Program-made: the position numbers and the translations under genes | Assembly (NCBI RefSeq): GCF_040802235.1 | Contig: NC_133156.1 | Location: 24,571,343 to 24,635,342 of the forward strand | Origin: Manis javanica | Taxonomy: Eukaryota > Chordata > Mammalia > Pholidota > Manidae | Length of the DNA stretch: 64,000 nt | Reading direction: 5' to 3' | Part shown: positions 21,935 to 32,942 of the stretch, piece after piece | How the letters are laid out: the number at the start of each line of letters is the position of its first letter | Position numbering within the stretch: position 1 is the first letter of the stretch | Notes under the pieces: generated by a model | What the model saw: the letters and a program-made list of their open reading frames with translations, nothing else | What the model was told of the DNA's origin: nothing | Database searches by the model: none

Positions 21935-22990
21935 ATATGAGTGAAATCATTTGGTACTTGTCTTTCTCTGCCAGGCTTATTTCACTGAGCATAATACCCT
22001 CTAGTTCCATCCATGTTGTTGCAAATGGTAGGATTTGTTTCCTTCTTATGGCTGAATAACATTCCATTGTGTATATGTACCACATCTTCTTTATCCATTC
22101 ATCTACTGATGGACACTTAGGTTGCTTCCAGTTCTTGGCTATTGTAAATAGTGCTGTGATAAACATAGGGGTGCACTTGTCTTTTTCAGACTGGAGTGCT
22201 GCATTCTTAGAGTAAATTCCCAGGAGTGGAATTCCTCGTTCAAATGGTGTCTATTTTGAGCATATTGAGGAATTTCTAAACTGCTTTCCACAATGGTTGA
22301 ACTAATCTACATTCCCACCAGCAGTGAAGGAGGGTTCGCCTTTCTCCACAACCTTGCCAACATTTGTTGTTGTTTGTCTTCTGGATGGTAGCCATCCTTA
22401 CTGGTGTGAGATGATATCTCATTGTGGTTTCAATTTGCATTTCTCTGATAATTAGCAATGTGGAGCATCTTTTCATGTGTCTGTTGGCCATCTGAATTTC
22501 TTTTTTGGAGAACTGTCTGTTCAGTTCCTCTGCCCATTTTTTAATTGGATCATTTGTTTTTTGTTTGTTGAGGTGCATGTGCATGGTTCTTTATATAATT
22601 TGGGTGTCACCCCTTTATCAGATATGTCATTTATGAATATATTCTCCCATACTGTAGGATGCCTTTTTGTTCTATTGATGGTGTCCTTTGCTGTACAGAA
22701 GCTTTTCAGTTTGATGTAGTCCCACTTGTTAACTTTTGCTTTTGTTTCCCTTGCCTGGGGAGACATGTTCGTGAAGAAGTCGCTCATGTTTATGTCCAAG
22801 AGATTTTTGCCTATGTTTTTTTCTAAGAGTTTTATGGTTCCATGACTTATATTCAGGTCTTTGATCCATTTCAAATTTACTTTTGTGTATGGGGTTAGAC
22901 AAATGGTCCAGTTTCATTCTCCTACATGTAGCTGTCCAGTTTTGCCAGCACCAGCTGTTGAAGAGGCTGTCATTTCCCCATTGTATGTAC
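21935..22990 (-). mobile_element. L1 fragment (ORF2 C-terminal third), copy C
   Basis: ORF2p C-terminal region in three pieces (21879-22166, 22276-22584, 22521-22874), with the Cys-rich [18 protein letters not shown] segment. It lacks the 3' UTR: the left end starts in the last codons of ORF2. It also lacks everything upstream of about 22990, where older L1 sequence begins. Confidence 0.9.
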
Positions 22991-24480
22991 ATGACTAATA
23001 GGAGCATTCTTATTCAAGTATCTTGTTGTACACATCATTTGTTTTGTCGGGTATATATTGAGGTGTACAATTACTGGGTTCTAGATGGTGATTAACTTCA
23101 GCTCTGGTGGATACTGTCAAACTATTTCAAAATATACTCCCATCATCAGTGTATGACAGACAGTTCACTTTGCTTCACATCCTGGCTAACATTTAATATT
23201 GTCAGACTTGAAATTTTTGGTCAGTATGATATGTATGCAATGGTATTTTACTGGGGCTTATATTTTTATGGGCATCTTGTTATATTGGTCATTTAGATTT
23301 CTTATTTCTTGTAAAAGGCCTCTTTATGTCTTTTTCCCACTTTTCTATTGGATTGTTTGCATTTCTTACATTGATTTGTAGTTTTTATGTACTCTGTATT
23401 TATACCCTTTGTCGGTTACATTGTGTGTGGCAAATATCTTGTTAGTCTTTGGCTGACATTTCTGCTTTTATAATAGTGGCGTTTGAAGAACAGAAGTTAA
23501 CTCGTTTTAATGTGCCCCAGTTTATCAGTCTTTTGCAGTAAGATAAGTACTCTTTTGTGTTTAGCAGTCTTTCCCCATTCCAACGTTAGTGAATTTAATC
23601 CTCTTATGATTTTCTGGAAACACATTATTTTGCTTTTCATTATTAGGTTTTACCTGACTAGAATTGATTTCACGTCTGCTGGAAAGTGGGAGCGGCAATA
23701 TATTGTCATTGATGTATATGAAGAAACTCCAGACTCACACTGATAGTTGTTGGCAGAAGGAATTTTAATACCCTTTTGAGATAATTGTAGATACCCTTCT
23801 TTGATATCATGTTAAAATTTGTCTTGTGATAGGTTCTTAACAGTTTGTTGTAATGCTAGATCCAAAACCACATCTGTGAACTTTGTGTGCTTTGTTAAAT
23901 TCAAATGCATTTTTCTCCCTTCTACTTGGTGTCTCTTATCCATGCATTATTTTGCAACATCATTTATCAGTCCTTTGGAAAATATTGGTTCACTGAAAGA
24001 TGCAGCTCTTTCAAATACTGACACAATACATTATATTACATTAAAAAACACATTGTTTAGTAAAAGCATTGAACTCATCAGGAAAGTTGTTACCATCTGC
24101 GAACAAATCCATGGCAGCAGATACAAGTTTTCCAAAATTCTAATTTTTGTTTGAAACCTTACCTTTTATCATTGGCAACAAATACTCTCATTTGTTTTCC
24201 TTGAAGTTCGTTTTTGAGAAAATGTCTGCAAAAGACCCAAGTCTGAAAAACCATAGTTTGTCAGTTCCTTCTAGTAAAAATGGTATTCTGTGAAAGCAGC
24301 TAGTTCATCTCACAATTCAAATACTGCATAAATGATTTTCCTGGTGACATAACAGTGTTTTGGTGTGCAGCAGAAATGCTTTATGTACTTTCCATTTCAT
24401 TACATAGAAATTAAAAATGTACTAAAAAAGATGTTTTTAGGGATGAAAATTTCATAAAATTAATAATTTTTACTGCATTA
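22991..24480 (-). mobile_element. Old, decayed L1 sequence
   Basis: Scattered phrases of an old mammalian L1 ORF2 on the minus strand are readable (the 'gtgtatgacagacagttcac' area, then an RT-like phrase around 23280-23500). Divergence is high, and 23760-24480 is barely recognisable. Confidence 0.5.
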
Positions 24481-24489
24481 AAGACATAT

Positions 24490-24662
24490 TCTTTTTTCTT
24501 TTTTCTTAAGGTATCATTGATATACACTCTTATGAAGGTTTCACATGAAAAACATTGTGGTTACTACAGTCACCCATCAAGTCCTCCCATACCCCATTGA
24601 AGTCACTGTCCATCAGTGTAGTAAGATGCCAGAGTCACTACTTGTCCTCTCTGTGCTACACT
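24490..24662 (-). mobile_element. Small L1 3' UTR fragment
   Basis: T-rich start, then the young-type L1 3' UTR with the 'agtcactgtccatcagtgta' landmark shared with 12.8, 15.5 and 57.4 kb. Only about 170 bases long; ends abruptly at 24662. Confidence 0.8.
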
Positions 24663-25340
24663 GAAAGACATTTTCTTTATTATAGATAAAAACCCGTAAC
24701 AGATAAATTTTTAACAATTTTTTAAGTGAACCACGTGGTATTGTTAGTGAGTGTAGTGTTGTATTACAGACCTATAGACCTTTTTCATCTTGCCTGAATG
24801 CAGTTTTATGCCCATTGAGAAACTCCATTTCTCTTTCCCCTTACCCGCCTAGCAGCAACTGAAAATCTGCTTTTTGCTACTATGATTTTGACTACATTAG
24901 ATACCTCATATAAGTAGAATCATACAGTATTTATTGTCCTGTGTCTGATTTCCCTCAGTCTCTCAGGGCTCATCCATGTTTTGGTATATGACTCGGTTTC
25001 TTTCTTAATGACTGAATAATATTCCATCATATGTATAATCTACATTTTCATTATACATTCATCTGTCAATGGACATTTGGGTGGTTTTTACCTCTTGGAT
25101 ACTATGAATAATGCTGCAATGAACTTGGGAGTGGAAATGCCTCTTTGAGATACTTATTTCAACTGTTATGAATGAATACCCAGAAGTGGGATTGCTGGAT
25201 TGTATGTATGGTAGTTCTATTTTTAATTTTTTGAGGAGCTTCCATATTGTTTTCTGTAGTGGCTGCACCATCCTTTTCACATTCCCAACAAAAGTGCACA
25301 AGGATTCCAATGTCTGCACATCTTTCCCAATGCTTTTTTT
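24663..25340 (-). mobile_element. Old L1 3' fragment
   Basis: Minus-strand mammalian-wide L1 3' UTR plus the end of ORF2. The 'catccatgttttggtatatg' and 'gaataatgctgcaatgaac' landmarks are readable. Strongly decayed. Confidence 0.7.
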
Positions 25341-26385
25341 TTAAGAATTAAATTTTTACAGCAGTTTTAGGTTCACAGAAAAATTGAGAGGAAGGTACAG
25401 AAATTTCTTATTTACTCCTTGCCCACCCCCACCTGTATAGCTTGCTCCATTATCAACATTCAGTACATTAGAATTGTGAACCGAAATTGACACATTATAA
25501 TCACCCAAAGTTCATAGTTTACCGTTTACTTCACTGTTGATGTACATTCTGTGGGTTTGGACAAATGTCTAATGATGTGCATCCATCATTATAGTATCGG
25601 AGTATTTTCACTGCCCTAAAAATCCTCTGTGTTCTACCTATTCATCCCTTCTCCTACCTGCACCTCCTGGCAACCACTCATCTTTTTACTGTCTCCATAG
25701 TTTTTTCTCAGCCAGATTGCCATGTAGTTGGAAACATAAAATATGTAGCCTTTACAGGTTGGCTTTTTTCACTTAGTAATATGCGTTTGAGATTTCTTCG
25801 TGTCTTTTCATGACTTGATAGCTCATGTCTGTTTGGTGCTGAATAATATTGCATTGTGTGGATGTACCAGTTTGTTTATCTAATCACCTACTGAAGGACT
25901 TGTTGGTTATTTCCAAATTTTGGAAGTTATGTGTGAAGCCACTTTAAAGATTGGTGTGCAGGTTTTTCTGTAGACAGAAGTTTTCACCTCCTTTGGGTAA
26001 ATACCAAGGAGTGGGATTGCCACATCCTACAGTAGAGTATGTTTAGTTTAAGAAACCGCCAAAATGTTTTCCAATGTAGCTATGCCACTTTCATTCCCTC
26101 TAGCAATAATTGAGAGTTCCTGCTGCACCACATCCTCACCAGCATTTGGTGTTGACAGTGTTCCAGTTTTGGCCATTCTACTAAGTGTATAGTTTTGTCT
26201 CGTTGTTTTAATTTACATTTTCCTAATGACATGTGGAGCATCTTTCCATAAGCTTATTTGCCATTTGTGCATTGATGAGGTGTCAAGGGCTTTGTCCATT
26301 TTTAAATTGGTCTGTCTTATTGTTGTTTTAAGGGTTCCTTTTATATTTTGAGGAACAGTCCTTTATTATGTGTCATTACTGTTTT
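25341..26385 (-). mobile_element. Old L1 3' fragment (mammalian-wide type)
   Basis: Starts in a T-run and the 'gcagttttaggttcacag' landmark of an old L1 3' UTR. It continues into ORF2 C-terminal sequence. Its own T-run boundary shows a separate insertion event from its neighbours. Confidence 0.72.
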
Positions 26386-27142
26386 TTTTTTTTTAATTTT
26401 ATAATGGCCCTCCTTGGAAATGTAAAGTGATCAGTTATTGTGGTTTTGATTTGCATTTCTTTGATGTGGTGATGAACATCTTTTCTTATACCTATTGGCC
26501 GTTAGTATGTCTTTGGATAAATGTTTATTCAAGCTCTTTTCCAAATTTTAATGCTTTCTTTCTTGCTATTGAGTTGTAGATGTTCCTCATATATTTTGGA
26601 TATCAACACATTATCAGATGTATAGTTTGCAAATATTTTCTTCCATTCCATAGGTTGCCTTTTCATTATGTTAATTGTTCCCTTTGCTGTGCACACAATT
26701 TTTCATTTGATGTCCCACTTGTCTGTTTTTGCTTTTGTTGCATCTGCTTTTGGTGTCATAACTAAGAAGTCATTGACAAGACAAGCATCGTGAACCTTTC
26801 TCCTTTTGTTTTTTTCCTAGGCATACAGTTTGAGGTCTTATGTCTATGTATTTAATCCATTTTGAGTTATTTCTTGTGTATGACATAAGTGTCCAATTTC
26901 ATTCTTTTGCATGTGACTATATATAATGCTCTTGAACCTCTTTAGTGATTTTTCAGTTGTTAATAACATTCTTTAGCTCCAAAATTTGTTTCATTCTTGT
27001 ATGTGTGTATGTGTGTCTGTGTGTGTGTGTGTCTGGACAGTCCTTTTGTTGAAATTCTCATTTTGTTCATGTATCATTTTTCTGAGCTTGTTGAGAATCT
27101 TTATGATGATAATTAAAATTCTTTATCAGATAATTCATATAG
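26386..27142 (-). mobile_element. Old L1 sequence interrupted by the provirus
   Basis: Further decayed L1 ORF2-like sequence (26390-26900), then sequence of old L1/HAL1 type that runs to the provirus target site. The phrase resumes after the provirus at 35931. A TG-rich microsatellite lies at about 27000-27033. Confidence 0.55.
27000..27033. repeat. TG-rich microsatellite
   Basis: Imperfect (TG)n run with TATG and TCTG interruptions. Confidence 0.9.
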
Positions 27143-27147
27143 CCCTA
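27143..27147 (-). repeat. Provirus target-site duplication, 3' LTR side
   Basis: CCCTA directly outside the LTR end, identical to 35926-35930. Five-base duplications are usual for some class I endogenous retroviruses. Confidence 0.9.
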
Positions 27148-27396
27148 TGAAAGGAAAGGAGCGACACACAACAGCAATTCACCGGAGAGTTCCGCTTTAT
27201 TAGGGAAAGGTGCTGGGTTATATAGGATGGGGCATAGGGTGATTGTGGTGTTACTTCTATGGGGCTGGTGGCTGTTGGCTAGGTGCTGGGATTGGGAGGG
27301 GGGCGAGAGGTGATTGGGCTTCAGGTGGTGCCGGCGGGAACCGAGGACCCCGAAAAGAAGCCAGAAGTTCGCCATCTTACTGGTGGGGACCCTTCA
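27148..27396 (-). repeat. 3' LTR of provirus
   Basis: 249 bases. In sense it begins TGAAGGGTCC and ends TTTCA. A TATA box (ttatata on plus, 27218-27224) and an AATAAA signal (tttatt on plus, 27196-27201) lie close together, so the poly(A) signal sits near the expected U3/R border. It differs from the 5' LTR at 5 of 249 positions. Confidence 0.95.
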
Positions 27397-27413
27397 TTCC
27401 CCCCTTTCTCCTC
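27397..27413 (-). other. Polypurine tract
   Basis: In sense a purine run GAGGAGAAAGGGGGGAA sits immediately before the 3' LTR. It is the primer for plus-strand DNA synthesis. Confidence 0.9.
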
Positions 27414-27696
27414 TATGGGTTTGTGGACGTTGCTTTCTCTCTGACTGCTTCCTGCTGAACAGGGGCGGAGAAGGGAGTGAGGGTTTGAGGATTGGGAGGA
27501 AAGGGTTGATAGGACTCCCCACAGTAAGGATGAGTAGATGTGGACTTCTTCAGGTTGGAAATCAATGAAGGTTCCCTGTAACCATAGGTTGAGGACCTGT
27601 TGATTCCAATGATGCCAAGAGGATATGGGTGTCAGGAGCCAGGCGTCTGCGGCCATTGTTTCCAGGAACAGTTTCCAGCAGAGAGAGGGGTCCATC

Positions 27697-29412
27697 TCAG
27701 CATGTGGTGAGGAGGTCACGTGAGGGTGAGGGGTCTTCCGTGGCCAGAAGCTGGTAGTTCCTGAGTAAAAGCTGGTTGAAAGCTTGATTAGAGATTTTTC
27801 CGACTTGGGATTTGATGAACTTTATTATACAGGGTAAGAAGAGACAGACGAGAAGAATGACTATTATGGGGCCTGCAATGGGCCAGAGCCAGGTGAGGAG
27901 GGGGTTTGTTAGTATTGACGAGAATGGGTTGGAATTGGAAGCAGAGTGGAGGCTGGAGGCAAGGTCAGTGAGTTTGGTGATGTCAGTTTCTACAATGCCG
28001 GATTCGTTGATGTAATAGCAGCACTCTTCCTGGAGGAAGACGCAGGTGCCGCCCTTCTCGGCTGTAAGCAGATCTAGGGCCCGCCGGTTTTGAAGGGTGA
28101 CTTTAGCTAGCGAAGTGACCTGTCTTTGGAGAGAGGCTAGGGAATTGGCAGTGGATGTCAGGGCTCCCTCAAGTTTGGCGTCGAGATCTCTAACTGCCCA
28201 TAGAGAGTGACCCAAGGCTCCTCCCGAAAACCCCACCCCAATGGCTGAGGTGATTAAAGAGATACTGACCATGATGGGAAGGAAAGCAGCCCTTTTTGTG
28301 CGCGAGTGCAAGGGAGGTTGGAGCTCAAGGAATTCTGCCATGCTGTAAAGTGTAAGCTGTGGGATTAGGGTGACGAGAATGCAGGGTGTATCGGAGTTGA
28401 GAGGTAGTGAGTTGAAAAGGCTGCCATTACACCAAAAGAAGTGTCCTGGTTGCGTAAAAGTCTTAGAGCCGGAGGTAGGGGTGTAGATAGAGAGGCAGTG
28501 AAGTGCACTGGAGGGGGGTGGAGTTGGGCCTACACAGTGGTGGATGGTGAGATTATCTGGGTATTCTGGTTCCCACAGGGGTATGTCTGCCAGGGGACGG
28601 AGGGGTTGTCCTTCTGCATGGAAGGAGTAGTTGGAAATATTGAGGGGCACGGCGGCCAGCAGTGGGCGCTGTAGTGATGCGCACAAGAAACAATTGGCGG
28701 TGTTGAGGGTGTGGTTGAGAAAGATGGTGGTGTCTTGAATGAGCTGTAACCAAGAGTAGGAGGAATAAGAAGATGAAGAGGAGCCGTCAAGAGTTTGGAT
28801 AATGACTTTTTCGGAATGTCTGATATCTGATGCAACTTGAGAGATCTGGGAGCGAGAGGGAACATACTCTCGAGAGATATGAAGGGTACCATGGGGGGTC
28901 GAGGACCCCTTGTAGTAAACTGAGGCTGTTACTCCAGCAGCCCATCGAGAGTCCCAGGGATCTGGGATTAATAAGGAGAATGAGCCGTTGGGATATTTCA
29001 TGAAACGGTTGGAGGAGTAATACTGTGGGTACTGGAAGTCACCCATGTAGTGAATGGTGCAAGACCAGTAGGGGCATCCCCCGTAGGTGTCTTGCCATCG
29101 CCTGCAATAGGCTTGTCTTTGGTCATAGAGGAAGCAGAGGTAGGGAGAATAAAGGTAGCTGTAAATGAATACTTCAGTGGAGGGAGGAAAGTGGAGGTAC
29201 AAAGGCTCAGAGCAGCCTTTCAGAGGGCAGTCTGATGTGGCAATGAGGGCAGTAACTTTTGTTTGATGCTGTGTGTAAGTCTGCTTGACTTTGAATCGCC
29301 ATGCAAAGGAGGGTGGGGCGGCAGGAAGACAATAGGAATGAGGGAAAAAAGCGAGAGAGCAGTAAAGGAGGAAAAAGTCATGATTCAGGTATGGATGGCA
29401 AAGAGGGTGCAT
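27697..29412 (-). CDS. env: Retroviral envelope glycoprotein, complete open reading frame (571 aa)
   Basis: ATG at 29412 and stop at 27697; it overlaps the end of pol by 35 bases, the usual arrangement, and would be translated from a spliced RNA. A hydrophobic leader lies around residues 10-35. The surface subunit has several N-X-S/T sites and a C-F-L-C motif (the CXXC used for the SU-TM disulfide) in its middle part. A furin-type site R-T-K-R lies near residue 375, followed by a hydrophobic fusion-peptide-like stretch. TM shows heptad sequence, an L-Q-N-R-R-A-L-D-L-L segment in the immunosuppressive-domain position, a C-X6-C-C motif and a membrane helix near residues 510-530 with a cytoplasmic tail. 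Length is typical for the family. No stop or frameshift was found, unlike gag and pro. Whether it is expressed cannot be told from sequence. Confidence 0.93.
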   Translation of the reverse strand: MHPLCHPYLNHDFFLLYCSLAFFPHSYCLPAAPPSFAWRFKVKQTYTQHQTKVTALIATSDCPLKGCSEPLYLHFPPSTEVFIYSYLYSPYLCFLYDQRQAYCRRWQDTYGGCPYWSCTIHYMGDFQYPQYYSSNRFMKYPNGSFSLLIPDPWDSRWAAGVTASVYYKGSSTPHGTLHISREYVPSRSQISQVASDIRHSEKVIIQTLDGSSSSSYSSYSWLQLIQDTTIFLNHTLNTANCFLCASLQRPLLAAVPLNISNYSFHAEGQPLRPLADIPLWEPEYPDNLTIHHCVGPTPPPSSALHCLSIYTPTSGSKTFTQPGHFFWCNGSLFNSLPLNSDTPCILVTLIPQLTLYSMAEFLELQPPLHSRTKRAAFLPIMVSISLITSAIGVGFSGGALGHSLWAVRDLDAKLEGALTSTANSLASLQRQVTSLAKVTLQNRRALDLLTAEKGGTCVFLQEECCYYINESGIVETDITKLTDLASSLHSASNSNPFSSILTNPLLTWLWPIAGPIIVILLVCLFLPCIIKFIKSQVGKISNQAFNQLLLRNYQLLATEDPSPSRDLLTTC

Positions 29413-32400
29413 GGGAGATGCAGAGCTTCAAGAGATCAGAGGGATGAGGCATGGTAGAGTAGACAGCGTCTTGGGCTGTATCCGAAGGACTCTGGATTGT
29501 GACTGATGGGTCTTGGGTGTCCAGAGAAGGTGAGTCTTGGGTATTTGGTTTCAACCTGGAGATATGAATCCAAGGGGTGACAGAGTTATCAGGCAGTGAG
29601 AGCTTGGTGGCCGAGGGGGTGCAGAGAATAACTGGGTGTGGACCTTCCCATTTCGGGGTGAGAGAGGGCTGATCTTCTGGTGGCTTATAAAACACTAGTT
29701 GGCCGGGCTGTAAGACAGGAGGATTTTGGGAGGTGGATGGATCAGGAAGGAGCCAATCTTGATATTTCCACAATTCAGTGCAGAGGAGAGAGAGTAGTGG
29801 AAGGGCTATATTGGGAGGAATTGGTCCTTTGTGGGAAGGGAGCCCCGGGGGTAGAATCGGGTGGCCGTACATGATTTCAAAGGGTGACAAGAAGGAAGGT
29901 TTCTTTGGGAGGGCTCGAATGCGGAGTAGAGCTAAGGGAAGTAAGCGAACCCAGTCAAGGTGTAGTTCTAGAGATAGTTTGGTCAGGATGTCTTTTAGAG
30001 TCCTATTGGCTCTTTCTACTTTTCCTGAAGCTTGTGGTCGATAAGGACAATGTAAATGCCAGGGGAGCGAGAGTGACTTGGAGAGGTTTTGGATAATTTG
30101 GGCAGTGAACTCAGGGCCGTTATCTGATTGGAGGGAAGTGGGCATCCCGAACCTAGGAAAGATCTGGGCGAGGAGGATAGAGGCAACTACGGATGCTTGT
30201 TTGTTAGTGGTGGGGAAAGCTTCGACCCATCCTGAAAATGTATCTACTAGCACGAGTAGGTATCTGGTACCTCGTACAGGGGGCATGTTAGTGAAGTCTA
30301 TTTGCCAATCTGTAGCGGGGACATTACCCCTTGCTTGATGAGCTGGGAAGGGTCGGGCTTTGAGGGGGGTATTAGGGTTAGTGCGTTGGCAGATGGTGCA
30401 CTTGCAGGTGATTTGGTTAAGTAGGGTTTTGTCTTCAGGAGAAAGAGGAAAAAAAGATTGTAAAAAATGGATTAAGGATTGGGGGCTGGGATGGAACAGG
30501 TCATGTAAGAGGTGGAAGAGAGACTCTTTGTCCTGAGAGCAGAGGGCGTCTTGTGATAAGGCTAAAACTGCAAGGGCAGACGGATTGTTGTCTGGTGCGT
30601 TTTCTGATAGGGCAACTGACCGGGCTACTCTGTCGGCCTTGTTGTTACCTCTTGCAATGGGGGAGTCGTCTTTTTGATGTGATTTGCAGTGGACTATGCC
30701 TAGTCGGTGTGGGAGTTGTGAAGCCTCTAAAAGTTTAGTAATTAAGGCTGAATTAGTTATGGAATTCCCTTTTGTGGTGAGGAGGCCTCGTTCTTTCCAT
30801 ACTGCTGCGTGGGACAAGAGAATGTGGAATACGTACTTGGAGTCAGTGTACAATGTGAGAGACGTGTCCCGGGCCAGAGTGCAAGCTCTGGTGGCTGCAA
30901 TGAGTTCACCCTGCTGATTGGTTGTACCAGGGGGTAGGGCTCGTGCTTCAATGACATCTTCGAGGGAGACTACTGCATATCCTGAGTAGTGGATGCCCTC
31001 ATGTTTAAAGGAGGATCCATCAGTAAACCAGATGAGGTCGGAGTGTGAGAGGGCTCCTTCGGAGATCGTGGAGTGGCACGGAAGGAAGTTGTGAAGGGCT
31101 TCCAGGCAATCATGCGAGGGAGTATGAGGAGAGTAGGGCAGAGGAAGAAGAGTGGCCGGATTTAGGGGCGGGCAGGGGAGGAAAGAAATGTTTGGATTTT
31201 GGAGGAAAGAGGACAGTAAGGTCAGGAGTCTGGAGGGGGGGAGAGTCTGTAAAATTTTGTAGGTTAAGAGATCTTTTAGGTGATGTGGGGACAGAATAGT
31301 AAGGGGCGCTCCGAATGTTAGTTTGTGAGCTTCTTTCTGCAAGAGCTGTCCAGTGGCTAATGCCCGTAGGCAGGGGGCCCATCCCCGAACTGTGGGGTCT
31401 AATTGCTTGGAGAGATAAGCTACTGGGGCAAAGGATGGGCCATAATATTGGCCTAGGACTCCTAGAGCTTGACTGGACCTCTCATGAATGTATAATGAGA
31501 AGGGTTTTGACAAATCAGGGAGATGGAGAGCTGGAGCTTTTACAAGGGCTTGACGGAGCTTAATGAAGGAGTGTCGGGGTGAGGATGATAATGGTTCTTC
31601 AGGGGGGCCCTTGCTGAGGTCGTATAGGGGTCTTGCCAACAGGGAGAAGTTAGGGATCCACGCTCTAAAATACCCAGCCAAGCCTAGAAAGGAAAGGATT
31701 TCTGTCTTGGTTTTGGGAACGGGCAGGTCAGAGAGGAGTCGTTTTCTGTCTAAGGTAATGGACTTTCTTTGCTGAGACAGAAGGAATCCAAGGTAAGTGA
31801 CAGAAGGGGAAGAGATTTGAGCTTTGACAGGGGATACTCGGTAACCTCTGGAAGCTAGAAGGTTAAGTAGAGACGCAGTGTCAAGTTGAGACTGTTCCCA
31901 CGAGGGACTGCAGAGCAGAAGATCATCTACATATTGTAATAAAGTGGACTCGGGGTGATCATGGTGAAACTGTTTGAGGTCTTGAGCTAGGACTTGTCCA
32001 AAAATATGGGGACTATCTCGGAAGCCTTGTGGTAAAACTGTCCAAGTAAGCTGTACAGAATGTCTGGTGTATGGGTCCGTCCAGGTGAAGGCAAAAAAAA
32101 TCTTGGGAGGAGGGGTCTAGAGGAATAGAAAAAAATGCGTCCTTGAGATCTAGGACTGAGAAGTGGGATGCAGAAGCAGGGATCTGCGATAAAAGGGTGT
32201 ATGGATTTGGAACTAAGGGATGGATAGGGACAACGGCTATGTTGATGAGGCGAAGGTCTTGGACAAGGCGGAAAGATCCGTTGTTTTTTTTCACAGCTAA
32301 TATGGGGTATTAAATGGGGAGTGAGTGGGTCTGAGGTAGTTTTTGTTTAAGAGATCTTGAATGATGGGTTGGAGGCCTATGAGGGCTGAAGTGGTTAGGG

Positions 32401-32939
32401 GGTATTGGGCCTGACAGATATACTGAGAGGGGTCACGTAATTTGATAGAGGCAGGGGGACATAGGGCCATGGAGGGGCTTGTAATGTCCCAAACTTTGGG
32501 ATTTACAGGGTGTATAAGGGCAGAACTGGAGCTTTCATTGGGTAGAGGGGGGTTGTCGGCTATGAGGGCCATCAGAAAGGGAGTACTGGGGGCTGTGGGA
32601 GTGGATATAGTTATGGAAACGTGGAGGAGGGAAAGGATGTCCCGTCCTAGTAAAGGGATGGGACACTGGGACATAACTAGGAAGGAGTGGGAGAAAGGTA
32701 TGGGACTGTCTAGGATTGTGCATAAAAGGGGGGGGGATGTTTTATGGGAAAATCTGTTTACCTCCTACCCTGACTATAGGAGTAATGGCTGGTGTGGTAG
32801 GGCCCCGGTATTCTCACAAGACTGAGAAGGTGGCTCCTGTATCTAGGAGGAAGGAGATGGGGCGACCGTCTACTGTTAAAGTAACCCTGGACTCCTGTTT
32901 GGTGATGGAAATGGTCGGGCGAGAAGCCCCCGGGCCCCG
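29378..32939 (-). pseudogene. pol: Retroviral pro-pol, broken in protease and early RT, open from mid-RT to end
   Basis: Pol supplies protease, reverse transcriptase, RNase H and integrase. From about 32092 to the stop at 29378 a single frame is open. It includes the RT Y-V-D-D motif (31922-31933), RNase H (F-T-D-G-S-S near 31025, Y-T-D-S near 30850), the integrase zinc motif (H...H...CKCTIC near 30400), and the integrase D, D, E residues in DWQIDF, SDNGPEF and GKVERAN. Upstream the frame is broken: protease stops at 32814-32816 and 32742-32744, and frame changes lie at the G9 run 32728-32736, near 32304-32307 at the RT start, and at the A8 run 32093-32100. The RT part with LDLKDAFFSIPL sits between the last two. 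Integrase ends in a 35-base overlap with env. Confidence 0.92.
32640..32939 (-). pseudogene. Retroviral protease region, broken
   Basis: The aspartic-protease active site D-T-G-A-T-F-S-V-L is readable with its Asp codon at 32841-32843, in the same frame as the nucleocapsid end of gag. The codon straight after this motif is TGA (32814-32816), and a second stop lies at 32742-32744. The conserved G-R-D end of the domain (LLGRDIL) is in a different frame after the G9 run at 32728-32736. Described as a sub-part of pol because the lesions cluster here. Confidence 0.88.
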
Positions 32940-32942
32940 TCA
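32940..32942 (-). other. In-frame UGA between gag and pro
   Basis: Nucleocapsid and protease share one frame and are separated by a single TGA. Gammaretroviruses express Gag-Pol by reading through one stop codon (usually UAG). This UGA sits in the right place for that, though readthrough here is inference. Confidence 0.65.

Noticed and set aside
27697-29412. Calling this env a syncytin
   Set aside because: There is no expression or fusion evidence and the insertion is young, so an open frame alone does not show co-option.
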